Source: Ralstonia sp. NFACC01 (GTDB taxonomy: Bacteria; Pseudomonadota; Gammaproteobacteria; Burkholderiales; Burkholderiaceae). From it: a stretch of DNA of 64,000 nt. The DNA lies in the NCBI RefSeq assembly GCF_900115545.1, contig NZ_FOWV01000011.1, positions 1 to 64,000 of the forward strand, in the 5' to 3' direction. This document shows, piece after piece, positions 1 through 9,217 of this stretch (positions are counted from its first letter, which is position 1; each line of letters starts with the position of its first letter). The position numbers were made by a program, and so were the translations under genes. The notes beneath the pieces are model-generated. The model did not search any database, was not told where the DNA came from, and saw only the letters and a list, made by a program, of their open reading frames with translations.

Positions 1-401
1 AGCGCGAAGGCGGCATCCCATTCGATCGGTACGTACTTGTCGCTGGCCGCGTCGTACACCATCGGGTGCGTGAGGCGCCCCTGGTCTTCGAGTGCGTAGT
101 CGGACCAGTCGGCCAACTCCCTCACGGTGTGCTGTGCGAAGAACTCCGGCGTGGTGCGGCGCGACGTCGCTTCTGCAGCTACGGCTTTGACGCCGTTCTC
201 GCAGAACTCGAAGGTGGAGGCGTGGTCGCGATCAGGCCAGGCGCAGCCGGGGCAGTCGAAGCCGTCGGGCTGGTTGGCCGACAGCATCGTCTTGGCGCCC
301 TTGGCCGCGATGCCCTGCGACAGCAATTGATGCGCAACGCTTTTAAGCGCGCCCCAGCCACCGGCCGGGTGACGGTAGAACTCGATCTTCTGGTGCTTCA
401 T
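1..401 (-). CDS. FdhF/YdeP-family molybdopterin oxidoreductase, N-terminal part
   Basis: The leftward frame opens with ATG at 401 and runs open off the left edge, giving about 133 residues that begin MKHQKIEFYRHPAGGWGALK. The early CPGCAWP motif, the TPEFFAQHTV segment and the D-K-Y-V-P-I-x-W-D-x-A-F stretch are typical of the FdhF/YdeP family of molybdopterin-dependent oxidoreductases, formate-dehydrogenase-alpha relatives whose substrate is often unknown. Only the N-terminal domain is visible, so molybdopterin ligands cannot be checked. It lies 28 bp downstream of the OFA-type carrier gene in the same direction, which suggests co-transcription and possibly formate or oxalate metabolism. Confidence 0.8.
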   Translation of the reverse strand, partial: MKHQKIEFYRHPAGGWGALKSVAHQLLSQGIAAKGAKTMLSANQPDGFDCPGCAWPDRDHASTFEFCENGVKAVAAEATSRRTTPEFFAQHTVRELADWSDYALEDQGRLTHPMVYDAASDKYVPIEWDAAFA

Positions 402-429
402 GGGTGGCGGGGCGGCGTTAAATCACGTG

Positions 430-2085
430 TCAGGAGAACAGAACGGCAGCTTTTTGGAGTGTAATCCAAACCCCCCAGCCCAACGGCAGGCCCACGGCGG
501 CCCAAGCCAGCACCACGGCCACGGCTGAGCCCGGATGCGCCTTCCATTCCAGCGACGTTTCCGGCGCGATCACCGACGGCGTCGGGCTCTTGGTTGCCGC
601 TGCGTGACGTTGCTCCTCGAGTTGCGCCTCGGTCATGAAGTGCTTTGCGTTGACCGGGCGCACCAGCAGGTTGCAGATGAAGCCGAGGATCAGCAGGCCG
701 GCCAGGATCATCATCGTGATGTCGTACACGGCTGCGCGTTCCACGCCATGGGCGATCTGGTATTCGCGCAGGTAGTTGACCAGCACCGGGCCCAGAATGC
801 CGGCCGTCGACCATGCCGTGAGCAGGCGGCCGTGGATGGCACCCACCATTTGCGTGCCGAACATGTCAGCCAGATACGCCGGCACGGTAGCAAAACCACC
901 GCCGTACATCGACAGGATCACGCAGAAGGCCAGTGCGAACAGCGCGATATTGCCCGTGTGCGAGGTCCACGGAATCGATGCGTACAGTACGAAGCCGAGC
1001 ACGAAGAAGACGGCGTACGTCATCTTGCGGCCCAGGCGATCCGACAGCGATGCCCAGAAGAAACGCCCGCCGATGTTGAACAGGCTCAGCAGACCCGTGA
1101 AGCCCGCAGCGATGGCCGCGATCTGGCCCTTCTGCGTGGCGGTCAGGTCCATGAACGACGTCGTCACGCCCAGCAGCTTGCCGCCAAACACTTCCTGCAG
1201 CAGCGGCGAAGCCATGCCCAGCACACCAATACCGGCCGACACGTTCAGGCACAGCACGGCCCAGATCAGCCAGAACTGCGGCGTCTTCAGCGCTTCGTTT
1301 GCGTGCACGTGGCGTTGCGTGACCATCGTGTCTTTCGCCTTGGTGGGCGAGGGTGTCCAGCCGGCCGGTTTCCAGCCCGTGGGCGGCACGCGGTAACCCA
1401 GCGCACCGGCCATCATGAACACGAAGTAGATGCCGGCCAGCACAATAAACGTTTGCGACACGCCAACCGATTCGGGCGTGGCAAACAGCTTCATCAGGCG
1501 GTCAGCCAGCGGGGCGCCGATCATCGCGCCGCCGCCGAAGCCCATGATGGCCATGCCGGTCGCCATGCCGCGCTTGTCCGGAAACCACTTGATCAGCGTC
1601 GACACGGGTGAGATGTAGCCCAGCCCCAGGCCGATGCCGCCGATCACGCCCGAGCCCACCCAGAGCAGCCACAGTTGGTGCATCTGGATGCCAAGCGCGG
1701 AAATCAGCAAGCCGCCGCACCAGCACACGGCCGACACGACGCCAGCCTTGCGCGGGCCAACCCGCTCAAGCCAGCCGCCCCACATCGCAGCGGATGCGCC
1801 CAGGAACACGAAAAACAGCGTAAACATCCAGCCAAGGCTGGAGACGCGCCAGTCGCAGGTGGTGGTGAAGAGCTCGGCGATCAGCGAGACATCGGCGCCG
1901 CAGGTGAGCGGCTTGGTGATGCCCAACGCGCGGCCAAGCGGCAGCCAGAAGACGGAGAAACCGTAGGCCATGCCAATGCACAGATGGATGGCCAGTGCGG
2001 CAGGCGGAACCAGCCAGCGGTTGAAACCAACCGCGGCGACGGTGCGCTCGCGCGAAAAAAATGGATGCAGGACTGCTTCGGACAT
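430..2085 (-). CDS. OFA (oxalate/formate antiporter) family MFS transporter
   Basis: 551 residues, somewhat longer than a standard 12-TM MFS carrier because of a loop after TM1 (around residues 50-75) and a central hydrophilic segment. The N-terminal AIHLCIGMAYGFSVFWLPL helix and the GGIGLGLGYISPVSTLIKWF segment are hallmarks of the oxalate:formate antiporter family. It should sit in the inner membrane and exchange small carboxylates. The ATG at 2085 is preceded by GGGGG-rich sequence. It precedes the FdhF/YdeP oxidoreductase in the same direction, which supports a formate or oxalate substrate, but substrate assignment is inference. Confidence 0.85.
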   Translation of the reverse strand: MSEAVLHPFFSRERTVAAVGFNRWLVPPAALAIHLCIGMAYGFSVFWLPLGRALGITKPLTCGADVSLIAELFTTTCDWRVSSLGWMFTLFFVFLGASAAMWGGWLERVGPRKAGVVSAVCWCGGLLISALGIQMHQLWLLWVGSGVIGGIGLGLGYISPVSTLIKWFPDKRGMATGMAIMGFGGGAMIGAPLADRLMKLFATPESVGVSQTFIVLAGIYFVFMMAGALGYRVPPTGWKPAGWTPSPTKAKDTMVTQRHVHANEALKTPQFWLIWAVLCLNVSAGIGVLGMASPLLQEVFGGKLLGVTTSFMDLTATQKGQIAAIAAGFTGLLSLFNIGGRFFWASLSDRLGRKMTYAVFFVLGFVLYASIPWTSHTGNIALFALAFCVILSMYGGGFATVPAYLADMFGTQMVGAIHGRLLTAWSTAGILGPVLVNYLREYQIAHGVERAAVYDITMMILAGLLILGFICNLLVRPVNAKHFMTEAQLEEQRHAAATKSPTPSVIAPETSLEWKAHPGSAVAVVLAWAAVGLPLGWGVWITLQKAAVLFS

Positions 2086-2291
2086 CGAATCCCCCCGGAT
2101 AAGTTGAGCCCGTGTTGTGACGTATGTTGTGAAACGTTGCGGCCGCGCCGGTCATGGCCGGTGCGTGCCAGTCGACTGCAGTTGGAGTGCGCCGACGTTG
2201 CCCGCGAAAGATAGTGGGGCAGCGTGTTCTAGATCAATAGTTGTAATCACCCGTTGTATTGCGGATTACGCAACGTACAGCCTAATTGCTT

Positions 2292-2317
2292 AATTTATGT
2301 GTCTGAAAACATAAATT
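2292..2317. promoter_or_regulatory. Perfect 9-bp inverted repeat upstream of the OFA carrier gene
   Basis: AATTTATGT and ACATAAATT face each other across an 8-base spacer in an AT-rich island within GC-rich DNA. It lies about 210 bp upstream of the carrier start and 60 bp past the end of the Hpt gene. There is no T-run, so an operator for an unknown regulator is more likely than a terminator. A looser dyad (GTAATC near 2245 and GGATTAC near 2265) lies between it and the gene. Confidence 0.4.
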
Positions 2318-2375
2318 CCCGGGTGGAAAGGTGGCGTTGCTGTTCAACCAATGACCGCCGGAGTGTGGTGCGCCG

Positions 2376-2852
2376 TCAGCTCCTAACCGCTGCGTTTGGC
2401 CACGGGCAGGCGATTGCTTGCTGGCGGAATTCATCGGCCAACGCGCGCAGGCAGGTGAGGGCGGATTGCATTTCCTCCGCCCGCTGCGGATATGGCCCAA
2501 TGCTCTGCGCAGCGCGCTCGATGCGGCGGGCAGCATCGCCAATCGGCTGATGCCCCAGCATGCGTGCGGAACCGACGATGCGATGCGCCGCTTCAACGAT
2601 CTGCGTATCTTCGCCGCCGTGGACGGCATTCTCCAGGTTGGCGAGATCCTGTTCTGCCGTCTCGCAAAATAGATCGACGATAAAACGCCATTGCTGCAGA
2701 TCATTGCCAAACAGCTCGATGAGTGTGGCGACGACCTGCGGCGGAAACTGGGCGGCGACGCTGGGGGGGACGTTGGACGTGGGGAGCATGGTGGCGATGC
2801 GTGCGATGAGAACCAGAGGCGCACTCTGCTCGCCTTGGCTACGCGTCACCAT
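2376..2852 (-). CDS. Hpt (histidine phosphotransfer) domain protein
   Basis: A small protein whose core has the Hpt pattern: a helical domain with the phospho-acceptor motif AAHRIVGSARMLG, where the His is the expected phosphorylation site (consensus H-[KR]-[IL]-x-G-S). Such stand-alone Hpt proteins relay phosphate between hybrid sensor kinases and response regulators in the cytoplasm. No kinase or regulator gene is adjacent, so its partner is elsewhere. The start is uncertain: ATG at 2852 is used here, but the ATG at 2789 would remove a poorly conserved leader and neither has a strong ribosome-binding site. Confidence 0.75.
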   Translation of the reverse strand: MVTRSQGEQSAPLVLIARIATMLPTSNVPPSVAAQFPPQVVATLIELFGNDLQQWRFIVDLFCETAEQDLANLENAVHGGEDTQIVEAAHRIVGSARMLGHQPIGDAARRIERAAQSIGPYPQRAEEMQSALTCLRALADEFRQQAIACPWPNAAVRS

Positions 2853-2888
2853 GAGATTGGTCCGATTCTGGTGTGAGCCCAAATGAAA

Positions 2889-2921
2889 ACGGGCGCACCG
2901 CTGGCAAAGCGATGCGCCCGT
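2889..2921 (-). terminator. Rho-independent terminator of the RND operon
   Basis: On the minus strand, ACGGGCGCA pairs perfectly with TGCGCCCGT across a 15-base loop and is followed by TTTTC. It lies 22 bp beyond the stop of the RND pump gene, as expected for termination of the leftward czcCBA-like operon. Confidence 0.8.
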
Positions 2922-2942
2922 TGCGCTTTCAACGCACGCGGC

Positions 2943-5900
2943 TTAAGGCAGCATGGCCGCTGTCGGATTGACGTCCGCATCACGCGAGGGCGGCCGGCGA
3001 TGACGGTGCGCCCACGTGAAGACCACCGGCAGCACCAGCAGCGTAAGAATCGTCGTGGTGACCATGCCGCCCACGATGACCAGCGCCAGCGGGCGCTGCG
3101 CTTCCGAGCCGATGCTGTGCGACAGCGCCGCCGGCAACAAGCCCAGGCCCGCCAGCATGGCCGTCATGATCACAGGGCGCAGGCGCAGTGCGGCGCCGTC
3201 GACGGTGGCTTCCCGCACGTTTTCGGATTGCGCCAGCCGATTGACGTACGAGATCAGAATCACCCCGTCCTGGATGGCGATGCCGAACAACGACAGGAAG
3301 CCGATCCCCGCCGAAATCGACAGCGTTTCGTGCGCGATATGCAGCGCCAGCAGCCCGCCGATGGCGGCAAACGGCACATTCAGCACCACCATCAGCGCAT
3401 CCTTGAAATTGCCGAACGTGCTGTAGAGCAGCAGGAAGATCACAAGGATGGTCAACGGCACGATCACCATCAGCTTGCTCTGGGCGACCTTCATCTCGTT
3501 GAACTGGCCATCCCACTTGACGGTGTAGCCCTCGGGCAACTGCACGTTGTCGCCCACCGTGCGCTGTGCTTCGTCCACCGCGCTGCCCAGGTCACGGCCG
3601 CGCACGCCGAACTTGATGGCGATGTAGCGTTTGCCCAGTTCGCGGTAGATGAAGAACGGGCCGTCGGTCATTTCCACCTTGGCGATCATCGACAGCGGAA
3701 CGTGCTGGCCGTCGGGCGTATCGATCAGCAGTTCGCGGATGGCGTCGTACGACGCACGTGCCTGCTGGTTCAGCCGCACCGCCAGGCCGAACGATTTCTC
3801 GCCCTCCAGGATTTGCGTGACAGGCGCCCCGCCAATGGCGTACTGCACCAGGTTCTGCACATCGCTCACGTTGATGTTGAAGCGCGCAGCCGCCTGGCGG
3901 TCGATCGAAACATTCAGCGTCGGTTGACCCAGCTCGCGGAAGATGCCCACGTCCACCAGGCCCGAGACCTTCTTGAGCTGCGCCTGGATTTCATTGGCCT
4001 TGGCTTCGAGCACATTCAGGTCATTGCCGAACAGCTTGACCGAGTTCTCGCCCTTCACGCCCGAGAGCGCTTCATCCACGTTGTCCTGGATGTATTGCGA
4101 GAAGTTGTATTCGATGCCCGGAATCTTCTCCAGGCGCTTGGACAGACGCTCGACCAGTTTCGCCTTCGTCATGCCGGCGGGCCATTGGTCAGGTGGCGCG
4201 AAGTACAGGCCGTATTCCTGGTTGAACACGCCGGTGGAATCGGTGCCGTCATCGGGGCGGCCGATCTGCACCGAAACCTGATTGATCTCCGGCTGTTTGA
4301 CGAAGTACGCGCGCAGGTCGTTGGCCACTGACGATGAGTAGTCCAGGTCGACCGTGTTGGGCAACGTAATGCGCAGCCACAGGTTGTTTTCCTCCAGCGT
4401 GGGGAGGAACTCGGTACCGAGGAACGTGGCGCTATACAACGTCAGAACGAGCGCCGTGATGGCCGTGGCAAAGACGGCCATCGGGCGCGCAATGAGCTTG
4501 CGCAGCAACGGCTTGTACCAACGGAGAATCGCCGTGATAAACGCCGGCGAATGCGGATGCAGCGTCTTGCCGAACACGAACGACGTGGTGGCCGGCACGA
4601 AGGTCAGGCTCAGCACGATCGACGCCATCAAGGCAAAGCCCATCGTGAACGCCATCGGCTTGAAGATGATGCCTTCCACGCCACCGATGAAGAACAGCGG
4701 CGAATACGCCACGATGATGATGCCCGTGGAGAAGATCATCGCGCGCTGCACTTCGCTGGTGGCCTTGACGATGGCATCGTCGAGCTTCTCGGCGCCTTCT
4801 TCCAGATGCCGCATGATGTTTTCCATCACGATGACGGCGGCATCGACAATCACCCCAAAGTCGATCGCCCCAAGCGAGATCAGGTTGGCCGGCACATGGA
4901 AGTGCTCCATGCTGATGAATGACACGCACAGCGCCAGCGGAATCACTGCCGCCACCACAGCCGCCGCCCGGAAGTTGCCCAGGAAGACGAACAGCACGGC
5001 GAGCACCAGCGAAATCCCCACCACCAGCGTGTGTTCGACCGTGCCCATGGTGATGTCGAGCAGCACCTGGCGGTCGTAGAACGGCTTGATCTGAATGCTC
5101 TTGGGCAGGATGCCGTTGTTTAGCTCCGCTACCTTCTCGCGCACCTTGGCCAGCACCTCGCTGGCGTTGGCGTCGCGCTTGAGCAGCACGATGCCTTCCA
5201 CCACGTCGGGCTGATCGTTGTATTGCACCTGGCCCAGACGCTGCACGTTGCCGACTTCCACTTCGGCAATATCGCGCACGCGCACTGGCACGCCGTTGTT
5301 GGCGGCTACCACCACGTTGCGGATGTCATCTACCGTCTGCAGCAGGCCCACGCCGCGCACGACGAACTGCTGCTCGCCGTCGCGCAGCAGGTTGCCGCCG
5401 GTGTTGTTGTTCGCGTTGCTGATGGCCGCGATGAGCTGTGACAGCGTGATGCCGTACGACTGCAGCTTCGCCGGCGACGGCACGATGTGATACTCCTTCA
5501 CCTTGCCGCCGAAGGAGCTGACATCCGCCACGCCCTGCACGTGCTTCAGCTCTTTGGTGATGTCGTAGTCCTGATAGCTCTTGAGCGTGGTGAGGTCTAC
5601 GCCGTTGCCCACCAGGCGAAAACGCATGATCTCACCTGTGGCGTCGGAGTCCGGACTCAGCGACGGCTGCACGCCAGTCGGCAGATTGGCTGCCGCCACA
5701 TATTGCGAGAAGTTCTGCCGCGCCTTGAAGCTGTCGGTGCCTTCCTTGAACTTGAGCGTCACCACCGACAGCCCGAACAGCGATACCGAGCGGAACGACT
5801 GCACATCCGGCACGCCGGCCAGCGCATTTTCAATCGGGATGGTGATCTGCTGTTCGACTTCGGTCGTGCTGCGGCCCGGCCATTGCGTGATGGCCTGCAC

Positions 5901-6038
5901 CGACAGCGGCGCCACGCCCGGATACGCCTGCAGCGGCAACTCTCGGAACGACAGCACGCCCGCCACCAGCAGCGCGATCGCCAGGAAGACAATCAGCAGC
6001 CGCCGCTTGAGGATGCCCGCGATGGGGTTGAAGCCCAT
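2943..6038 (-). CDS. HME-type RND efflux pump (CzcA/CusA family)
   Basis: 1031 residues, the usual size of an RND inner-membrane pump. The N-terminal TM1 plus ITQWPGRSTTEVEQQITIPIE opening and the central DFGVIVDAAVIVMEN motif near residues 395-410 match the heavy-metal-efflux branch, whose consensus is DFGxxVDGAVVxxEN; here the conserved Gly is replaced by Ala. The C-terminal GIAIQDGVILISYVN helix matches the second TM repeat. It should be the proton-driven pump of a tripartite complex exporting divalent or monovalent metal ions. It is the last gene of a leftward OMF-MFP-RND operon and ends at a strong terminator. The metal specificity cannot be read from the sequence. Confidence 0.88.
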   Translation of the reverse strand: MGFNPIAGILKRRLLIVFLAIALLVAGVLSFRELPLQAYPGVAPLSVQAITQWPGRSTTEVEQQITIPIENALAGVPDVQSFRSVSLFGLSVVTLKFKEGTDSFKARQNFSQYVAAANLPTGVQPSLSPDSDATGEIMRFRLVGNGVDLTTLKSYQDYDITKELKHVQGVADVSSFGGKVKEYHIVPSPAKLQSYGITLSQLIAAISNANNNTGGNLLRDGEQQFVVRGVGLLQTVDDIRNVVVAANNGVPVRVRDIAEVEVGNVQRLGQVQYNDQPDVVEGIVLLKRDANASEVLAKVREKVAELNNGILPKSIQIKPFYDRQVLLDITMGTVEHTLVVGISLVLAVLFVFLGNFRAAAVVAAVIPLALCVSFISMEHFHVPANLISLGAIDFGVIVDAAVIVMENIMRHLEEGAEKLDDAIVKATSEVQRAMIFSTGIIIVAYSPLFFIGGVEGIIFKPMAFTMGFALMASIVLSLTFVPATTSFVFGKTLHPHSPAFITAILRWYKPLLRKLIARPMAVFATAITALVLTLYSATFLGTEFLPTLEENNLWLRITLPNTVDLDYSSSVANDLRAYFVKQPEINQVSVQIGRPDDGTDSTGVFNQEYGLYFAPPDQWPAGMTKAKLVERLSKRLEKIPGIEYNFSQYIQDNVDEALSGVKGENSVKLFGNDLNVLEAKANEIQAQLKKVSGLVDVGIFRELGQPTLNVSIDRQAAARFNINVSDVQNLVQYAIGGAPVTQILEGEKSFGLAVRLNQQARASYDAIRELLIDTPDGQHVPLSMIAKVEMTDGPFFIYRELGKRYIAIKFGVRGRDLGSAVDEAQRTVGDNVQLPEGYTVKWDGQFNEMKVAQSKLMVIVPLTILVIFLLLYSTFGNFKDALMVVLNVPFAAIGGLLALHIAHETLSISAGIGFLSLFGIAIQDGVILISYVNRLAQSENVREATVDGAALRLRPVIMTAMLAGLGLLPAALSHSIGSEAQRPLALVIVGGMVTTTILTLLVLPVVFTWAHRHRRPPSRDADVNPTAAMLP

Positions 6039-6040
6039 GC

Positions 6041-7189
6041 CTACGCCCCCGCCTTGACGATCATCTCGTTGAGCAGCGCGGCGCCGCGCACGACCACCTG
6101 CGACGAAGCCTCAAGTCCGGCCGTCACGGCAAAGTTGCCGTCGGTGCCGGTGTCTTTGCCGTGCACTTCCACGCGCTTGAAGTGCGTGGCATCGCTCTGA
6201 ACAATCACGAAGTAGCTGCCGTGGTCTTTCACCAGGGCGGCCTTCGGCACCACCGTGGCCTGGCCGCTGCCGGTCTGGATGCGCGCTGTGGCGTACATCT
6301 CGGGGCGCAGCAGGCCATCGGTGTTGGGCACGTCGCAGCGCACCGTCAGGGTGTGCGTGGCCGGGTCGATGTTCGGGGCGATAAAGCTCACGCGGCCAGT
6401 GAACTCGCGGTCCGGATACGCCGACGTATGCAGCGAGATCGGCTGGCCGATGCGCACGCTGGCAATGTCGTTCTCATACACATTGCCCGTGAACCACAGC
6501 ACACGCGTATCGACGATGCTCATGAACGAGTCGCCCACGTTCAGGAAGGCGCCTGGGTCCATGTTGCGCTTGACGATCGTGCCTGAGATGGGCGCGCGCA
6601 GTGTCAGGTGTTCAGCGGGGGTACCGCGCTTGGCGATCTGCGCGACATCGGCATCGGACATGCCCAGCACGTGCAGGCGGCCTGCCGCGGACTGTACGGT
6701 GGCGTCTGCATCGTCCTGCAGATCCTTCATGTTGGAACCCTTGAGCTGGCGGGCGGTATTCAGCGCCAGCAGATATTCCTTCTGTGCCGAGATGAAGTCT
6801 GGCGAGTAGAGCTGCGCAATCGGCTGCCCCTCGCGCACCAGCGCACCTTCGAACAGGAGAATCTGGTCCAGCCGCCCAGCCACGCGCGCCGATGCCAGCT
6901 TGGTGCGCTCGGCGTTATAGGCGAGCTTGCCGGGCGTGGACAGCTCCACCGGCACTGAAAGCTGACTGACCTGCGCAACCTTCACCTGCTGCGGGTCGAA
7001 GCCGCCGGCCGGAATTTCCACGGAATCCGGCTTCGCGCGCGCCGTGGCCGCAGGAGCGGATGCAGCGGTGGCAGCGGGTTTTGCGGTCTCGGCGGGCGCG
7101 GCGGCGGGCCATTTGCGTCCGACCACCACACCAACAGCCAGAGCTGCGGCCAAGGCGAGGACTGCAACAACGGGAGAGAACTTCTTCAT
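6041..7189 (-). CDS. Periplasmic adaptor (CzcB/CusB-like membrane fusion protein)
   Basis: 382 residues with an N-terminal membrane anchor or signal segment (VVAVLALAAALAVGVVVG) followed by an Ala/Pro-rich linker. The barrel-sandwich segment RVAGRLDQILLFEGALVREGQPIAQLYSP and the RAPISGTIVKRNMDPGAFLNVG repeat are the two lipoyl-like halves of a membrane fusion protein, separated by a coiled-coil hairpin. It links the RND pump to the outer-membrane factor. The stop lies 2 bp from the pump start and 4 bp from the upstream OMF gene's stop, so translation is probably coupled. Confidence 0.87.
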   Translation of the reverse strand: MKKFSPVVAVLALAAALAVGVVVGRKWPAAAPAETAKPAATAASAPAATARAKPDSVEIPAGGFDPQQVKVAQVSQLSVPVELSTPGKLAYNAERTKLASARVAGRLDQILLFEGALVREGQPIAQLYSPDFISAQKEYLLALNTARQLKGSNMKDLQDDADATVQSAAGRLHVLGMSDADVAQIAKRGTPAEHLTLRAPISGTIVKRNMDPGAFLNVGDSFMSIVDTRVLWFTGNVYENDIASVRIGQPISLHTSAYPDREFTGRVSFIAPNIDPATHTLTVRCDVPNTDGLLRPEMYATARIQTGSGQATVVPKAALVKDHGSYFVIVQSDATHFKRVEVHGKDTGTDGNFAVTAGLEASSQVVVRGAALLNEMIVKAGA

Positions 7190-7193
7190 GATG

Positions 7194-8558
7194 TTATTGA
7201 GCTTGAACCGGCGAGCGACCCGTGGCCGCGAGCAGCGCGTGATAGGCCTGCAAGGCCGTGGCCTGTGCCTGGGCGACCGACAGTTCGGCGTTCTTAAGCG
7301 CGCCCTGGGCGGTGAGCAGGTCGTTGAAATCGGCGTTGTTGCTGGCGTAGTTGGTCATCGTCACGCGATAGGCCGCCAGCGCCTGGGGCAGTTGCCGCTG
7401 CTTGTTGAAATCGAGCTGCGCAAGGGTCTGGCGCAACGTGTTGTAGGCGGTATCGACGGCCAGTAACGTCTGCTGGCGCACCGACACATCATTCGCCTCG
7501 GTGGCAATCTGGCTTTCCACCGCCTGGTTCACGCCGTACTTCTCCTTGGTCAGAAACCAGAACGGGATGATCACGTCCAGCTCGATCTGGTAGCTGTTGG
7601 GGCGCACGCCATACGGCGGGTTGTCCGTGGTGACGGTGGCGATGACCTGGAAGTCGGGCAGGTAAGCCTTGCGCGCCAGCGTCACGCTCTTGCGCGCCGC
7701 GTCCATCAGCTCGGCCGATGCCTTGATCGACGGGTGCTCGCGCAGCGCCTGGTTTTCCAGCTCGGGCAGCGGTTCCTCCGGCAGGTGCACGGACTCGTCG
7801 TCAGCGCGCAGCACAAGCGGGAAGCTCGGCTCCTTGCCGATGAGCGTGTTGAGGGTCTGCAGCGTGGTGTCGTACTGGCGTTGCGCGGCAAACAGGTCAT
7901 TCTGCGCGCTGCTTTGCATGACCTGCGCGTTGAGGAAGTCGGCGTAGGCGGCGGCGTTGTTGGCGTACCGCACACGCGTGATCTGCTTGACCTGCTCGAG
8001 GCGCGTGATGGTCAGCTTCTGTACGTCGATTTGTTTCTGCAGCGCGATCGCCTGGTAGTACGTGGTGGAAAGCTGCGCGTAGAGCTGCAGGTACAGCGCG
8101 TCGTTTTGCGCGTTCAGCGATTCCGCCTGGCGATCGGCAATCTCGGCGGCCAACGCTTTCTTGCCCGGAAACGGAATCTGCTGCGTCAGGTTGTACTGGC
8201 TGCCGCCTGCGCGGTTGACCGCCAGCGGGAATCCCTTGGGAATGCTGTTCCAGATGTAGCCGAGCTGCGGGTTGTTGGGCGACGCAAGCTGCGGTGGTAT
8301 CGATTTGGCCGACAGATAGTTATGGCGCGCCTGGATCAGTTGCGGGTTGTTGCCTTTCAACTCCTGCAACAGTTCGACCAGGTTGAAGCCGGCGCCCGTC
8401 ACGCCCGGCACGGAAGGCTTGATCGGCGGCATGGTGGCGACGGGCATGCTAGCCGCAGCCGGTGCCGACGTGGCTGCCCAGGCAGCGGCAAATGGCAGGC
8501 AGGCCACCGCGCATAGCACGGCCCTCGCCCGTGAATGGAACGCACCCCGATGTTTCAC
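7194..8558 (-). CDS. Outer-membrane factor (CzcC/TolC-like) of the RND system
   Basis: 454 residues with a cleavable signal peptide (VLCAVACLPFAAAWA) and two long repeats of helical hairpins, including QQIPFPGKKALAAEIADRQAE, which is typical of the CzcC branch of TolC-like channels. It should form the outer-membrane exit duct. The start is GTG at 8558, with AGGGGAG nine bases upstream. It is the first gene of the leftward operon, with a 157-bp upstream gap to the MerR gene that carries the promoter region. Confidence 0.87.
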   Translation of the reverse strand: MKHRGAFHSRARAVLCAVACLPFAAAWAATSAPAAASMPVATMPPIKPSVPGVTGAGFNLVELLQELKGNNPQLIQARHNYLSAKSIPPQLASPNNPQLGYIWNSIPKGFPLAVNRAGGSQYNLTQQIPFPGKKALAAEIADRQAESLNAQNDALYLQLYAQLSTTYYQAIALQKQIDVQKLTITRLEQVKQITRVRYANNAAAYADFLNAQVMQSSAQNDLFAAQRQYDTTLQTLNTLIGKEPSFPLVLRADDESVHLPEEPLPELENQALREHPSIKASAELMDAARKSVTLARKAYLPDFQVIATVTTDNPPYGVRPNSYQIELDVIIPFWFLTKEKYGVNQAVESQIATEANDVSVRQQTLLAVDTAYNTLRQTLAQLDFNKQRQLPQALAAYRVTMTNYASNNADFNDLLTAQGALKNAELSVAQAQATALQAYHALLAATGRSPVQAQ

Positions 8559-8715
8559 TGCAGCAGACTCCCCTTGAGACGGGAGCGTTTTTACCGACGC
8601 GAACTTTCAAGCGCCTTTCACGACTCAGCCAGCCGTCAGGGCGTTAGAAAACGCGCAAAAACGCGCCCTGCGGCGGCAGTCTGCGACAGTTATATGACAG
8701 GACATGACGATCGTC

Positions 8716-9117
8716 TCAGGCCGGTGCAAGCGGGCATGCCATGCCGACGCGGGTCGCAAGTGCATTGCGCATGGCTTGGAGGCTTGCGATGCGGGCATCG
8801 ATCGTGGCGAGTTTCTCGCGCAGCAACGCAGTGACGGCGGCATCGGTGTCAGGTTGCTGCCACACGTGGGCCATGCCTTCTTTAATTTCCGCCAGTGTGA
8901 AACCTAGCTGCTGGGCCGTGCGGACGTATTGCACCAGTTCCACGATTTCGGGCGGATAGGCGCGGTAACCGTTGCTCCGGCGTCGCGCACGGATCAGTCC
9001 ACGTGCCTCGTAAAAGCGCAGGCCATCCCGCGAGACGCCTGTGGCCGCGGCCAGGTCGCCGATGGACAGGTCGCCGGTATGCGCATTGGAAATGGGAGCG
9101 GGGAGAGCAGCAGGCAT
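8716..9117 (-). CDS. MerR-family transcriptional regulator
   Basis: 133 residues starting MPAALPAP; the winged helix-turn-helix is SIGDLAAATGVSRDGLRFYEARGLI, with the R-F-Y-E-x-x-G-L-I motif of MerR proteins, followed by a dimerisation coiled coil. The C-terminus contains only one late Cys (GMACPLAP), so it lacks the paired Cys of classic copper or lead sensors. A longer open frame upstream runs through the divergent promoter, so ATG 9117 is preferred. It is divergent from a small membrane protein gene and tandem with the RND operon. Confidence 0.85.
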   Translation of the reverse strand: MPAALPAPISNAHTGDLSIGDLAAATGVSRDGLRFYEARGLIRARRRSNGYRAYPPEIVELVQYVRTAQQLGFTLAEIKEGMAHVWQQPDTDAAVTALLREKLATIDARIASLQAMRNALATRVGMACPLAPA

Positions 9118-9151
9118 GGTGGTTTGGACGGGGGGATGCGGTCGAGGGGGC

Positions 9152-9182
9152 TTGACCTTGGAGCGTACACCAAGCTTTAGCG
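9152..9182 (+). promoter_or_regulatory. MerR-type promoter with long spacer
   Basis: TTGACC at 9152 is followed by an 18-19-base spacer and TTTAGC, with the dyad CTTGG...CCAAG between them. Overlong spacers with an internal dyad are the signature of promoters activated by MerR-family proteins through DNA untwisting. It points at the rightward gene at 9218 and lies just upstream of the merR-type start, so the regulator probably controls its neighbour and itself. Confidence 0.7.
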
Positions 9183-9217
9183 TGGCGACTCCTTCACTTC
9201 CCTTTTGGAGTTTCACC

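Noticed and set aside
2883-4331. 482-codon open frame antisense to the RND pump
   Set aside because: Arg/His/Gln-rich product typical of the reverse strand of GC-rich genes; the pump gene on the other strand is unambiguous.
8620-8690. Terminator after the MerR gene
   Set aside because: Inverted G/C segments are present (GGGCG...CGCCC) but there is no T-run in the right place and the loop is long.
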